From Chitinophaga ginsengisegetis (lineage in GTDB: Bacteria; Bacteroidota; Bacteroidia; Chitinophagales; Chitinophagaceae): DNA of 64,000 bases. The notes under the pieces were generated by a model, which worked only from the letters and a program-made list of their open reading frames with translations, did no database searches and was not told where the DNA came from. Shown here in pieces: positions 51,438 to 61,434 of the stretch. Location of the stretch: assembly GCF_900168065.1 (NCBI RefSeq), contig NZ_FUZZ01000004.1, forward strand, positions 434,001 through 498,000, written 5' to 3'. Position 1 is the first letter of the stretch. Every line of letters starts with the position of its first letter. The position numbers and the translations under genes were made by a program.

Positions 51438-52214
51438 TCATTGAAAAAGGATATTATTCCTGCGGCTTTTGTTAACCGGATGTTCTATTTCCCATTTCTC
51501 GGAAAAATATTTACCACACTCTTTGAGATATTTATAATACAGGTATTCTGTTTCAAAACTCAGCAGCAGTTCATAGCTGGGCCTGTATTCTACCATGAAA
51601 ACCTCCAGCGCCGGCGATTGCAGCCCGGTGATCTTCTGTACCAGTGCTTTATTAAAACGGTGATCGATGTACTTCTCGCGTTCTTCCCGTTCCAGGAAGC
51701 GCCTGAAGTTTTCCATCCGCTTAATTTTTTTCATGCTGAATAGCGCATCCAGGTTAATGCCGGCGCCCATTCCACTGCCGCCACTGGTAAGGTACTCCGG
51801 CGAATAGTCGAACACTTTGCGGTATTCGTTTCGGAACTCCGCGGAATCCTGCCCGTAGCTGCGCGGCCGCGCGGCGGATACTTCTACTTCACGTAAAGAA
51901 TGAATATCTACATGCAGGCTCATGTCGAACGTGCGGTTAACCGGGATCTCTTTTACGGCAAATTTCATAGTGGCTTTCCCCTGGTAAGAGAAACTGATGG
52001 AATCACTGACAGGCAATATAATGGTGTAATGACCCGCGGAATCAGTAACAGTACCGGCCCCGGAATTGCTCTTCACACTTACACCCGCCATCCCGAAACG
52101 GGCCGTACGGTCGTATACAGTACCGCGAACCCGCACCTGCCCGGTGGACACCAGGTGAAGCGAGACGAATACTATCAATATAAATATCCTTTGTAAAAAT
52201 TTGCTCATTTCCAT
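51438..52214 (-). CDS. Secreted carboxypeptidase-like regulatory-domain protein
   Basis: This is a 258-aa protein with a signal peptide (FILIVFVSLHLVSTGQ). Residues about 30-110 form the CarboxypepD_reg-like beta-sandwich (VRGTVYDRTARFGMAGVSVK, GTVTDSAGHYTIILP), found at the N-terminus of TonB-dependent receptors and in stand-alone surface proteins. The remaining 150 residues are helical and charged (RFLEREEREKYIDHRF), without a barrel, so this is the stand-alone type. Function not known. It ends at a bidirectional terminator. Confidence 0.85.
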   Translation of the reverse strand: MEMSKFLQRIFILIVFVSLHLVSTGQVRVRGTVYDRTARFGMAGVSVKSNSGAGTVTDSAGHYTIILPVSDSISFSYQGKATMKFAVKEIPVNRTFDMSLHVDIHSLREVEVSAARPRSYGQDSAEFRNEYRKVFDYSPEYLTSGGSGMGAGINLDALFSMKKIKRMENFRRFLEREEREKYIDHRFNKALVQKITGLQSPALEVFMVEYRPSYELLLSFETEYLYYKYLKECGKYFSEKWEIEHPVNKSRRNNILFQ

Positions 52215-52301
52215 CTCAATCTAAGACAGGATAGAAACATAAGCAAGCGTAGCCTCAATTATTAACAATTTTCTATGTTTTAATGATGCAGGTTGCCATG
52301 C

Positions 52302-52331
52302 TTTGCTATTAGCAATCCTATCGTATATTTG
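52302..52331 (+). promoter_or_regulatory. Promoter of the ankyrin gene pair
   Basis: TTTG (52302-52305) and TATATTTG (52324-52331), which fits TAnnTTTG exactly, are 18 bp apart. The start codon follows at 52378. Confidence 0.6.
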
Positions 52332-52377
52332 GCAGGAAAATTGACCCAAAGCACCCAAAAAAAAGTAAACCAGGCTT

Positions 52378-53568
52378 ATGTACGAAGTAAACCCACTGAC
52401 AGATGCGCTGAAAAGAGGCAACCTGTCAGCAGCAAAAGAACGGATCGATCAAGGTGAAAAATTACCCAAAGACCTTTCATCTTACGACAAAAAACAAATC
52501 TATGATACACTCATCAGGGCTAAAGCCTTTGAACTCATCGATACCCTGGTAAAAGACCGGATCATAGAAACGGATATTTACGAGTATGAAAAATTTGATG
52601 AGACGATCTTCCCCAGCCTGTTCAGATACCTGGGCACTGAGCCGGCAGACCTGGACTTTCTTACTTCCTTCGTTGGAAAACTGGATAATATTAACGATGC
52701 CCTCCAGGATAAAACACTGTTAAGCGTTGCCTTTGACAACTCCGCTCCCATTGAACATATTAAAATACTGGTAGCCGCTGGCTGTAATGTTCATTACAAA
52801 GATAATTACGATCAAAACTACCTGTATAAGATCGTCCGCGAGTATGCCATCAAGGAAGATAAAGGCGTGGCTTACCTGGAATATCTTATCGGCGAAGGAT
52901 TAGACCCCAATGCAGGAAATATTGTACAGGAAACGCCGCTGCATCTGGCCATCAGTAAATGGCAGGAAAAATATATAGACCTGCTCCTGCAAAACGGCGC
53001 AGACCTGAATCAGCCGGGAAAGGACGGCGAAACAGCTTTCTATGCGGCCATTGTACACCAGGTGTGTAATGCAGAACGGTATGAAAAGCTGGCCGCCTAT
53101 GCTCCCGTGGATTTCGATATTGCCAACAAAAACGGGGAAACCGTTTTTTGCGGCGCTATGCGTATGCGCAGACAAGGCTCTCCATCGGAAGTACAGCTGC
53201 TGAAAGCATTGATCCGCGACGGCGCCGATATTTACCAGACCTCTCCCTACTATGCAAAAGACAAAGCAGCGCTGGACTGGATCGCGGAACACGCCGCGGA
53301 TGTTTTACAGGCAGTGCTGGAAACAGGTGCGATAGAAATTGACCGCCGGGATAACGAAGGCAATACCCTTCTTCATAAAGTATGCGCCTACAATGTAAAC
53401 TATGAACAGGAAGCGGCCAGGCAACTTTACCGCAAGGCAAAACTGCTGATAGAACACGGGGCAGATGTAAATGCCACCAACGATCTCGATCAGCGGCCAA
53501 TAGACCTTGCCGGTCAGGATAACCTGAAATCAAAAACAGTAGAGTTACTTTTAAAAAATAAAGCGTAG
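52378..53568 (+). CDS. Ankyrin-repeat protein 1
   Basis: This is a 396-aa cytoplasmic protein of ankyrin repeats, a protein-binding scaffold. Recognisable repeats are ETPLHLAISKWQEKYIDLLL, QNGADLNQPGKDGETAFYAA, NEGNTLLHKVCAYN and HGADVNATNDLDQRPIDLAG. The first 120 residues are helical with weak repeats. There is no signal peptide or catalytic domain. Gap to the second ankyrin gene is only 4 bp, so the two are co-transcribed from the promoter at 52302. Confidence 0.93.
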   Translation: MYEVNPLTDALKRGNLSAAKERIDQGEKLPKDLSSYDKKQIYDTLIRAKAFELIDTLVKDRIIETDIYEYEKFDETIFPSLFRYLGTEPADLDFLTSFVGKLDNINDALQDKTLLSVAFDNSAPIEHIKILVAAGCNVHYKDNYDQNYLYKIVREYAIKEDKGVAYLEYLIGEGLDPNAGNIVQETPLHLAISKWQEKYIDLLLQNGADLNQPGKDGETAFYAAIVHQVCNAERYEKLAAYAPVDFDIANKNGETVFCGAMRMRRQGSPSEVQLLKALIRDGADIYQTSPYYAKDKAALDWIAEHAADVLQAVLETGAIEIDRRDNEGNTLLHKVCAYNVNYEQEAARQLYRKAKLLIEHGADVNATNDLDQRPIDLAGQDNLKSKTVELLLKNKA

Positions 53569-53572
53569 TACC

Positions 53573-54913
53573 ATGTCCATGTCTTTTATTATTGCCTGTG
53601 AAAGTGGCAAACGTAAAATAGCAGAAATTTTACTTGCCAACAACGAGGTAGATGTTGCCTATACCGATGAGAAAGGAAGGACTGCCCTGCATTACGCTGC
53701 GCATCACGGTTACCTGGATATTGCAAAGCTGTTACTGGACGCCGGTGCGGATCTCGACTACGAAGATCATAATGGCGAAACACCCTTTTACTTTTCCTGT
53801 CTGCAAAAACAAAAACAAACCGCGCTGTTCCTGCTGGAAAAAGGCGCCCGCATTGATATCAACGATCTCCAGGGAAACAGCCTGTTACACCTCACTGCTA
53901 AAACCGGTCAGAAGGAACTGGTAGAAAAACTCCTGGAAAAAGGCGTTACTGTTGACCTGGAAAACAACCAGGCCGAAACGCCTTTGCTCATTGCCTCTGC
54001 CTGGCGCAATAAAGAAGTGGTGCAAACGCTCATTGATCATGGCGCGGATGTGAATACTACCAATAAAGCCGGCGACAGCCCCCTCATAGTGGCGGTGCGG
54101 TCCAAAAACCTGGCAATGGCCGATGCGCTGATTCAGAATAATGCCAACGTAAACCATACCAATCACGCGGGGGAATCGGCACTGCTGATCGCCTGCTATG
54201 ATACCAACCGGGCGCTCACCAACCTGCTTGTACAGCATGGCGCCGATGTGCTGATCACTTCTAAAAATGGTCTTTCCCCGATCTGGTACGCCTGCGCCAA
54301 TAATCAAAAAGAGATTGTCACCCTCTTCCTGGATAAGGGCATTGATGTTAATTTCAGTCAGCCGCTCTCCGCAGATACCGCCAGTATGAACAGCTACCTG
54401 GATTGGGTGGAAAGCGCTTCCAGTCTTTCTATGGACAGCGCCTTTACCCTCAATCACACCTATAGCTACGGTGGCGAAAGCCTGTTACATGTAGCCGCTA
54501 AAAATGGCCATCTCAGCATGGTAAAGCTGTTGCTGGAACGCGGGGCCAATGTAAATATCCAGGATGAATCAGGGAATACCGCCCTGCATTACGCCGCTTC
54601 CAATGGTAAAAAGGATATCGTGAAATACCTGCTGGAACAACATGCAGATGTATCTGTTGTTAATACTAAAGAACAAAAGGCCATTGATTACGCCTCCATA
54701 AAAGGCTATAATGAAATTGCCGCCCTGTTGCTCAGTTATAATTCTCCCGAAGCAAAAGTCCCGAAAAACGAGGCAACTCCGGCCAGTGCGCCTGCCGGGA
54801 AAAGCATGGCAGATAAGAAACAAGCCTTACTGGATCTGAAAGAGCTGCTGGATGCAGGCATTCTTTCTGTCGCTGAATTTGACGAAGAGAAGGCGAAGAT
54901 ATTAAAAGGGTAA
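53573..54913 (+). CDS. Ankyrin-repeat protein 2 with C-terminal SHOCT domain
   Basis: This is a 446-aa protein with about eleven ankyrin repeats (for example GRTALHYAAHHGYLDIAKLL, LLDAGADLDYEDHNGETPFY, GESLLHVAAKNGHLSMVKLL). After a low-complexity linker it ends in a short SHOCT-type helix-turn (DLKELLDAGILSVAEFDEEK). SHOCT tails often tether or oligomerise proteins. It has no signal peptide. Start ATG at 53573 lies 4 bp after ankyrin protein 1. Followed by a hairpin terminator. Confidence 0.93.
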   Translation: MSMSFIIACESGKRKIAEILLANNEVDVAYTDEKGRTALHYAAHHGYLDIAKLLLDAGADLDYEDHNGETPFYFSCLQKQKQTALFLLEKGARIDINDLQGNSLLHLTAKTGQKELVEKLLEKGVTVDLENNQAETPLLIASAWRNKEVVQTLIDHGADVNTTNKAGDSPLIVAVRSKNLAMADALIQNNANVNHTNHAGESALLIACYDTNRALTNLLVQHGADVLITSKNGLSPIWYACANNQKEIVTLFLDKGIDVNFSQPLSADTASMNSYLDWVESASSLSMDSAFTLNHTYSYGGESLLHVAAKNGHLSMVKLLLERGANVNIQDESGNTALHYAASNGKKDIVKYLLEQHADVSVVNTKEQKAIDYASIKGYNEIAALLLSYNSPEAKVPKNEATPASAPAGKSMADKKQALLDLKELLDAGILSVAEFDEEKAKILKG

Positions 54914-54922
54914 TTCCATTCC

Positions 54923-54946
54923 GGCGCTCCTTCCACCAGGAGCGCC
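54923..54946 (+). terminator. Hairpin terminator of the ankyrin operon
   Basis: Perfect 9-bp GC-rich arms GGCGCTCCT (54923-54931) and AGGAGCGCC (54938-54946) are followed by a short T-rich stretch (TGTTGTTT). Confidence 0.75.
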
Positions 54947-55040
54947 TGTTGTTTCCGGACCATCGCCCAATTTAAGCGGGCTCATAAAAAATAACTACCT
55001 TTAGCGCGTAACCATAACCGCTATATATCTCCGGAACGCT

Positions 55041-58000
55041 ATGCGCAATGCTTTCGTAAAAAAAACAGCTATAAAGACATTGAAAATTATTTCAATATCA
55101 ATTGCTGCAATCTTTCTTTTATTGTTCTTGCTCCCCGTTCTTTTTCCAACGGCCATCTCCAATAAAATAAAAACATGGACGAATAACAGTATTACCGGGG
55201 ACCTGAACTTCTCCCGCGCGCGGCTGTCGTTTTTCAACCACTTCCCCTCGCTGACGCTTACCCTTTACGATTTTAGCTTAAAGGGCGCCGCTCCTTTTAA
55301 ACAGGATACCCTGATAGCCGCCAACGAGGTGGCACTCGGCGTGAACCTTTCCAGCATCTTTTCCAGCGCCATTAACATCGATGAAATTTACCTGACCCGG
55401 GGAGATATCCATGTACTGGTAGATGCGGAAGGGCATCCCAATTATAATGTATACAAATCCGCGCCAGCCACCGCCGCCAGCAAGGCCGACAGCGGCAGCG
55501 CCTCCCTGAAAATAGAACGCATACAGCTGGAAAACTGCAACATCATTTATGACGACCAGTCGCTGCCCATGTACATCCAGGCCAAAGATGTGAACTATAC
55601 CGGTAAAGGCGATCTGAGCAAAGCACAGTTCGACCTGCACTCACGGGTACGCATCGGCGCCTTTGATCTTACCTATGCGGGGACCTCCTATATCCTGTCG
55701 AAGAAATTAAACGGAGAACTGATCACCAAGATCAACACCAACTCCCTTGACCTGATTTTTGAGAAGAATGACCTGAAGCTGAATGAGCTGCCGGTACGAC
55801 TAAACGGCTCCTTCGGATTCCTGAAAAACGGCTACCGGATGGATTTTCGCCTTAGTTCGATGGAATCCAGCCTGCATGCCATTTTCAGCGCACTCCCCGC
55901 GGAATACGTTACCTGGATGGATAAAACAGACATACAGGGAACTGCCGATGTGAATGCCAGCCTGATCGGGCAATACATCGCGGAAACCAACACCATGCCC
56001 GATGTAACCTTCAATATGAAAGTAAGGGAAGGTGTCATCACCAACGATAAAGCCCCTGCACCCATAAAGCACCTCTTCCTCAATTTCCAGTCGAGACTGC
56101 CACAACTCAATATGGATAGTCTTTATATCAATGTGGATTCTATCTTCTTTAATATTGATAAAGATTATTTCAGCTCCGTGATCCGTGTACAGGGACTTAC
56201 CACACCCGACATTCACGTAAAGCTGAATACCGACATCGACCTGGAAAAATGGAACAAGGCAATAGGCGGACAATCTTTCGACATGAAAGGCAGGCTGCAG
56301 GCGCACCTGCAGGCCGATGGCAGGTATGCCAAAGGCGTTGTATACCGCGGCTTCCGCAAGCAGGCGGATACGGTGATCACCAGTGTTCCCGCATTCAGCC
56401 TGAAATCCACCCTGCGGAATGGCTACTTCAAATTTACCTCCATGCCGCAGGCGCTCAATAATATCAGCTTCAATGTGGACGCCGGCTGCCCGGATAACGA
56501 CTACGCACATACGTACCTCAACATTGCCGACATCAATGCGGATATGCTGAGTAACTATATCAAAGGTTTCTTCCGGCTTCACAATGCCCAGGAACCGGTG
56601 GTTGATGCACAGCTCGCGTCTGTACTGCACCTCGGCGATATCAAACAGTTTTATAAAATGGACAGCCTGGATGTGACCGGCGATCTGAATATCAACATCG
56701 TCACCAAAGGCAGTTATGTACCGGCAAAAAGACTGTTTCCCGTTACCACCGCCAAACTGGCCATGAATAACGGTACCGTACAAACGAAATACTACCCCCA
56801 TCCTATTCAGAAAATAAATGTGGATGCCACCATTACCAATACCACCGGCACCATGCGTTCCTTACAGGTAGATCTCAAACCGGTAGCCTTTGAGTTTGAA
56901 GGACAACCCTTCATGCTAAAGGCCGATCTCAATAACTTTGATGATCTCCGGTATAATATTACTTCCAACGGTATCATCGACCTCGGCAAAATATATAAGG
57001 TGTTTGCATTACAAGGCTACGATGTACAGGGCTTTATAAAAACCGACCTCTCGCTGCGCGGCACGCAAAGCGACGCCACCGCCGGCAGGTACAGTAAATT
57101 AAACAATAAAGGCTCGCTGGTGGTAAAGAACATTATTCTAACCGCCGAACTATTCCCGCTGCCATTCAATATTAAAAACGGTGTTTTCCGTTTCGACCAG
57201 GACAAAATGTGGTTCGATCAGTTTAATGCCAGCTATGGCAAATCGGTTATTACACTGAATGGCTTTCTCAGTAATGTAATCGGTTATGCTACGCTGAAAA
57301 ATCAAACGCTGCATGGTACATTCGATCTGAAAAGCAACTACATCCTGGTGGATGAACTGATGGTGAACGGCGACACGAAAACCGCCGGCAAACCCGCCAC
57401 TACGCCCAGCGGCGTTGTAATGGTACCCGCCAACCTGGCGCTGGTACTGAATGCAGCCGTGAATAAAATAAACTTCCAGGGCATCGCCATCGACAGCTTC
57501 CGCGGGCAGCTTAATGTAGACAGCAACAAAGTACGCCTGAGCAAAACGGGCTTCTCTATTATTGGCGCACCGGTAGAAATGGAAGCCACGTATGTAAGTA
57601 TTCAGCCTAAGAAAGCCACGTTCGACTATCACATCAACGCAAAAGAATTTGATATAAAACGGGCATACAACGAAATAAAGATCTTTCATGATATCGCCTC
57701 TTCCGCCGCCAGTGCCAGCGGCATAGTGGGGCTCGATTACCAGCTTAGCGGCAAGCTGGATGAAAACATGCACCCGGTGTACCCTTCCCTGAAAGGAGAA
57801 GGCGTACTGTCAGTAAAGAAAATAAAGATGAAAGGCTTTAAACTGTTCAATGCCGTGAGCAGCTCCACCGGCAAAGATGATGTGAAAGATCCCGACCTCT
57901 CTAAAATAGATATTAAGTCGACCATCAATAATAATATCATCACCATTGCCAGAACAAAAATGCGGGTAGCCGGCTTCCGCCCCCGCTTTGAGGGACAGGT

Positions 58001-58175
58001 TAGTCTTGACGGAAAACTGAACCTGAAGGGCCGCCTCGGACTGCCGCCGTTTGGCATCTTCGGTATACCCTTCAACGTTACCGGCACGCAGAGCAATCCA
58101 AAAGTGCAGCTACGCAGGGGTTCCGGAAAAGATAACCTCGACGAAACGGCCGATCCTGATGAGACGCAAAATTGA
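55041..58175 (+). CDS. AsmA-family protein
   Basis: This is a 1044-aa envelope protein. One N-terminal membrane segment (AAIFLLLFLLPVLFPTA, about 20-36) is followed by the AsmA opening ITGDLNFSRARLSFFNHFPS and a long repetitive beta-strand groove. The C-terminal AsmA_2 region ends with LNLKGRLGLPPFGIFGIP and TGTQSNPKVQL. Family members are large bridge-like proteins thought to help move phospholipids or affect outer-membrane biogenesis. It overlaps the frame of the next ORF but not its likely start (58226). Confidence 0.93.
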   Translation: MRNAFVKKTAIKTLKIISISIAAIFLLLFLLPVLFPTAISNKIKTWTNNSITGDLNFSRARLSFFNHFPSLTLTLYDFSLKGAAPFKQDTLIAANEVALGVNLSSIFSSAINIDEIYLTRGDIHVLVDAEGHPNYNVYKSAPATAASKADSGSASLKIERIQLENCNIIYDDQSLPMYIQAKDVNYTGKGDLSKAQFDLHSRVRIGAFDLTYAGTSYILSKKLNGELITKINTNSLDLIFEKNDLKLNELPVRLNGSFGFLKNGYRMDFRLSSMESSLHAIFSALPAEYVTWMDKTDIQGTADVNASLIGQYIAETNTMPDVTFNMKVREGVITNDKAPAPIKHLFLNFQSRLPQLNMDSLYINVDSIFFNIDKDYFSSVIRVQGLTTPDIHVKLNTDIDLEKWNKAIGGQSFDMKGRLQAHLQADGRYAKGVVYRGFRKQADTVITSVPAFSLKSTLRNGYFKFTSMPQALNNISFNVDAGCPDNDYAHTYLNIADINADMLSNYIKGFFRLHNAQEPVVDAQLASVLHLGDIKQFYKMDSLDVTGDLNINIVTKGSYVPAKRLFPVTTAKLAMNNGTVQTKYYPHPIQKINVDATITNTTGTMRSLQVDLKPVAFEFEGQPFMLKADLNNFDDLRYNITSNGIIDLGKIYKVFALQGYDVQGFIKTDLSLRGTQSDATAGRYSKLNNKGSLVVKNIILTAELFPLPFNIKNGVFRFDQDKMWFDQFNASYGKSVITLNGFLSNVIGYATLKNQTLHGTFDLKSNYILVDELMVNGDTKTAGKPATTPSGVVMVPANLALVLNAAVNKINFQGIAIDSFRGQLNVDSNKVRLSKTGFSIIGAPVEMEATYVSIQPKKATFDYHINAKEFDIKRAYNEIKIFHDIASSAASASGIVGLDYQLSGKLDENMHPVYPSLKGEGVLSVKKIKMKGFKLFNAVSSSTGKDDVKDPDLSKIDIKSTINNNIITIARTKMRVAGFRPRFEGQVSLDGKLNLKGRLGLPPFGIFGIPFNVTGTQSNPKVQLRRGSGKDNLDETADPDETQN

Positions 58176-58225
58176 TTTTCCGGTGGCAAAAAGTATTACT
58201 ACCTTGCCGCCCGAATATCTATACC

Positions 58226-58897
58226 ATGAAACGTTTATATCTTTTTATCTGCTGTGCCATGACCCTGGCATTGGAATTATGCAGCAGCGCCAGTTTTGCG
58301 CAGAAATTCCTGGAAAACAACGAAAGCTATTACAGCACCGGCTATTACTACCTGCCTGATTCCACAAAGATAAGCGGGCTTATTAAATACACCTTTCTGC
58401 AGCCAGGCTATTTCCGGTTTAAAGAATCATTGACAGCTAAAGCGGTTACCATCACCGCCGATGAGTGCATCGGATTTCACGAAGATGGAGACAAGGCAGA
58501 TTTCGAAACACTTTCAAATGTAAAAATCCCTGCCGGGCTGACAAACAGGAAATTATCCAAATGCTTTGCTGAATTGCGTATTGCCGGAAACCTGAACTTA
58601 TATCTTGTTTATTTTGAAAAATCCAAACCAGGCTTTAGCACCGCGGTTGCTCCCGGAATAAGTGTAGGCACCAGTTCTGTGGCAGGCGGCCCGCCGCGGG
58701 TAGCAACATCCCGCTATATGCTGAAGAAGAAAAATTCAGATGTTGTTCAGGAAGTCCCCAAAAAGGCAAAACAGTTTCGGAAGGAAATCGCCGCGTTCCT
58801 ATCTGACAAGCCTGGTATTGTTGATTTCATTAACAGTCACGACTATACGGACGATGAGATTGAAATGGTAGTACAGGCATACAATCACAGTAAATAA
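58226..58897 (+). CDS. Hypothetical secreted protein
   Basis: This is a 223-aa protein starting at the ATG at 58226, which gives a proper signal peptide (MKRLYLFICCAMTLALELCS, cleavage after SFAQ). The mature part begins with NNESYYSTGYYYLPDSTKIS and contains beta-strands (KYTFLQPGYFRFKESL) and a charged helical end (FRKEIAAFLSDKPGIVDFIN). I do not recognise the family. It lies 50 bp after the AsmA gene. Confidence 0.8.
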   Translation: MKRLYLFICCAMTLALELCSSASFAQKFLENNESYYSTGYYYLPDSTKISGLIKYTFLQPGYFRFKESLTAKAVTITADECIGFHEDGDKADFETLSNVKIPAGLTNRKLSKCFAELRIAGNLNLYLVYFEKSKPGFSTAVAPGISVGTSSVAGGPPRVATSRYMLKKKNSDVVQEVPKKAKQFRKEIAAFLSDKPGIVDFINSHDYTDDEIEMVVQAYNHSK

Positions 58898-58940
58898 ATA
58901 AACTTACCTGCTAACCAGGTATCTATAACTATTTAAATCG

Positions 58941-58970
58941 CAATTACTGTCCGCTTCCGGACAGTAATTG
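58941..58970. terminator. Perfect hairpin between convergent genes
   Basis: Perfect 13-bp arms CAATTACTGTCCG (58941-58953) and CGGACAGTAATTG (58958-58970) with loop CTTC. The T-tract is poor on both sides, but the position between two convergent stops suggests a bidirectional terminator. Confidence 0.75.
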
Positions 58971-58975
58971 TTCAA

Positions 58976-60130
58976 TTATAAACTGCCTTGCTTGTTCTCT
59001 TTAAAGATCCGTGCAAGTTCTTCCTGGAGGTGATCTTCCCGGAGATTTTGCGCAATGATTTTACCGGAGGGATCAATCAGGAAATTAGCAGGAATGGAGC
59101 GGATGCCGTATTGTTGCGCCACCACGTTATCCCACCCTTTGAGATCCGACACCTGTGGCCAGGTCAGCTGATCAGTTTCTATTGCCTTCAGCCAGGCGTC
59201 TTTCTGGCCGGGCATGTCCAGCGATACGCCCAATACAGTAAACCCTTTCTCTTTGTATTTATTGTAGGCTTTCAGTACGTTGGGGTTTTCTTTCCGGCAG
59301 GGGCCACACCAGCTGGCCCAGAAATCAAGCAATACATAGTTGCCCCTGAACGAGGAGAGCTTCACGGCTTTGCCATCGGGAGCGTACTGTGTAAAGTCGG
59401 GAGCCAGTTTGCCCATTTCTGTATTTGCCCTGGAGGCGAGTAACACCGGGATTCTTTTTCCCAGGGGAGAATTTTTCAGATGAGGGACCAGGCCTTCATA
59501 TGCCTTCCCTGCTGCTGCGGCCATTCCCGGATGGGCGGCTGCCTGGGTAAGACTCACCAAGCTGAGATAAGATGCCGGGTGCTTTTGGGCAAACTCCAGG
59601 TGAATCTGGTACGACTCCGTAAGCAGCTGGTTTTCGCGCGCTACGAAAGCATCATATACTTTTTTGTCTTTCTGTTGAGCTTCCGGCAGCGCTTCAAATT
59701 CTTTTGTCAGCGCGGCAAACTGTTCATCGTTTTTTTTCAGCATGGACCGAAGCACAGCCTGCTGATCGTTTACAGGCGAGCCTTTGATCACAATGTTCTT
59801 CAGTGAATCACGGGATTCCACGGTAAAGGTGGCGGGTTCCAGGTATAGCCTCACGTAGTCCATTTGCTGGCCGGCTGCCAGTCGCTGCACATAGGGATTT
59901 TGATTAAGGAATAAACTGGTGTAAACCGGGTATTCCAGTTTTCCCCTGAAAACAAAGCGGCCATCTGTCACCATGGTGGAATCTGTGATCCGTTGATCTT
60001 CCACCTGATAAACAAGATAAATTTTGTCGCCATTATGCAAACCATCTACCTTTCCGTTCAGCTCAAAGTGATCCTGGGCCTGGAGTGAAAGGGGATATAC
60101 ACCGATAAGCAACAATAATAATTTACGCAT
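58976..60130 (-). CDS. TlpA-like thioredoxin with DUF4369 domain
   Basis: This is a 384-aa secreted thiol-disulfide oxidoreductase. It has a signal peptide (MRKLLLLLIGVYPLSLQAQ), a DUF4369 domain (about 22-120: HFELNGKVDGLHNGDKIYLV), a helical middle and a C-terminal thioredoxin domain (about 245-375). The thioredoxin domain carries WASWCGPCRKENPNV and the cis-Pro in QYGIRSIPANFLIDPSG. This is the common Bacteroidota domain pairing. The likely role is periplasmic disulfide reduction; partner unknown. Confidence 0.95.
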   Translation of the reverse strand: MRKLLLLLIGVYPLSLQAQDHFELNGKVDGLHNGDKIYLVYQVEDQRITDSTMVTDGRFVFRGKLEYPVYTSLFLNQNPYVQRLAAGQQMDYVRLYLEPATFTVESRDSLKNIVIKGSPVNDQQAVLRSMLKKNDEQFAALTKEFEALPEAQQKDKKVYDAFVARENQLLTESYQIHLEFAQKHPASYLSLVSLTQAAAHPGMAAAAGKAYEGLVPHLKNSPLGKRIPVLLASRANTEMGKLAPDFTQYAPDGKAVKLSSFRGNYVLLDFWASWCGPCRKENPNVLKAYNKYKEKGFTVLGVSLDMPGQKDAWLKAIETDQLTWPQVSDLKGWDNVVAQQYGIRSIPANFLIDPSGKIIAQNLREDHLQEELARIFKENKQGSL

Positions 60131-60216
60131 AGGATTGCATTTTAACGTTTATAGGTAACCGGTAGTTTGTTATGAAACCGGAAATGTAAGTCGTAAGTCG
60201 CGGCTACCAGCCTGTT

Positions 60217-60723
60217 CTATCTGAACAGCTGCCGGATGCCCGCCAGGTGATGATCATCATGTTCTGCCACAAAATAAGCCAGGTCGATGATCCGCATGGG
60301 CGTTTTCAGGCGCGGGTGCAACGCTGATTTTGTCAGCTGCTCATCGTTCAGGCTCCAGAGACGGATGACCAGCTGTTGCCGTTGTTCCCGGAACTGTTGC
60401 AGCAATACAGGGGCGGGTGTTGCGTTATGATTGGCAGTATGTGTTTTCTGGTTGGTTAAATCTGCTACTCTCAGTTCTGTGGCGCCGTTGATAAGATCTT
60501 CCAAACGGCCAAGCCATAGCGGTTCCATATCTGCAAGATGTCCTGTTTCTTCATTGATACTCCACTTCTCCCCTGTTTTTATAATTAGTAATTCAGGAGA
60601 TGTTGTGCGGATGATCTCCTCCAAGCGGGCGGGCGTTCCGCTAAGCCGTTCAATAATACCTGGCAGTATGCCGTTATCTTCAATAACGGGAAATATCCTG
60701 CTGAACCATTCTGTTCTTTTCAT
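60217..60723 (-). CDS. DinB-superfamily protein
   Basis: This is a 168-aa four-helix-bundle protein of the DinB/YfiT family (DinB_2). Metal-ligand histidines are H61 in NEETGHLADMEPLWLGRLED and the C-terminal pair in AYFVAEHDDHHLAGIRQL. Members are divalent-metal thiol transferases or of unknown function; no substrate can be given here. Single gene with a terminator-poor, AT-rich upstream region. Confidence 0.9.
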   Translation of the reverse strand: MKRTEWFSRIFPVIEDNGILPGIIERLSGTPARLEEIIRTTSPELLIIKTGEKWSINEETGHLADMEPLWLGRLEDLINGATELRVADLTNQKTHTANHNATPAPVLLQQFREQRQQLVIRLWSLNDEQLTKSALHPRLKTPMRIIDLAYFVAEHDDHHLAGIRQLFR

Positions 60724-61094
60724 TACTATCTGTTTACTTAACTTAAAAATAATGATTATAAGTGATTTCTATAGAAAAATAAACAACTATCAAACATTGC
60801 TATATCCCGTTAGGAATGCTAATAATATTTTTTAATGATGAATATTCTTATTAATTTCATCACCGTGAAAATAACCATATATGAAACCCAGAAAACCCGG
60901 ATCCTTTTTCATTGATCATTTATTGTTATAGTTGTTAACCGCCGGGCATTCCCTGCCTGTACGCTGTTATACTAATTCATTTCCATACAAATCGTTAAAA
61001 GCCTGCTGATGCACCGTCGTGGGCTGCTAAGCTTATATCCTGCAGGATTATCAGGTAACTATTTATTTATTCTTCATCCTCAAAATTTAATCAA
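60724..61094. other. Intergenic region, no gene found
   Basis: This 371-bp AT-rich region lies between the divergent DinB and crystallin-like genes. I see no ORF, no repeat and no clear promoter pair. Confidence 0.5.
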
Positions 61095-61427
61095 ATGGGG
61101 CTTATCGTTTTTTATGAAGGCAACAATGCCACCCAGAACATTGTACAAACAGTAGAAGACATTCCCGGCCAGGATTTCAAGCCGGTACAGAATGACGAGA
61201 TCCGCTCTCTAAGGCTTTATGGTGTAAGACCAGGTTGCGTCATCAAGGTATATGATTCACCGGACGGCTCTACGAACGATGATTTCTGCATTATTAATGT
61301 AAAAAGGGATTCGCCGGAGTATACGGTGGGTACTTTTGAACGAAGCTATGAAGACGAATATGCGGTGGTAACGTTTATACGGAACAATGGCCTTGATGGC
61401 AAGGTGTCGCGTATAAAAATAAACTGA
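61095..61427 (+). CDS. Beta/gamma-crystallin-like small protein
   Basis: This is a 110-aa protein that looks like a double Greek-key (beta/gamma-crystallin) fold. GLIVFYEGNNATQNIVQTVE is followed by NDEIRSLRLYGVRPGCVIKV, the serine/arginine corner typical of these domains, and YDSPDGSTNDDFCIINVKRD, which is similar to known calcium-binding loops (DGS.DD). There is no signal peptide. The fold is inferred from the pattern; calcium binding is untested. Single gene with its own terminator. Confidence 0.7.
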   Translation: MGLIVFYEGNNATQNIVQTVEDIPGQDFKPVQNDEIRSLRLYGVRPGCVIKVYDSPDGSTNDDFCIINVKRDSPEYTVGTFERSYEDEYAVVTFIRNNGLDGKVSRIKIN

Positions 61428-61434
61428 TGAATGA

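Noticed and set aside
55800..56801. 333-aa antisense ORF inside the AsmA gene
   Set aside because: Opposite-strand shadow of a strongly protein-like AsmA frame; composition is unlike a natural protein and has no motif.
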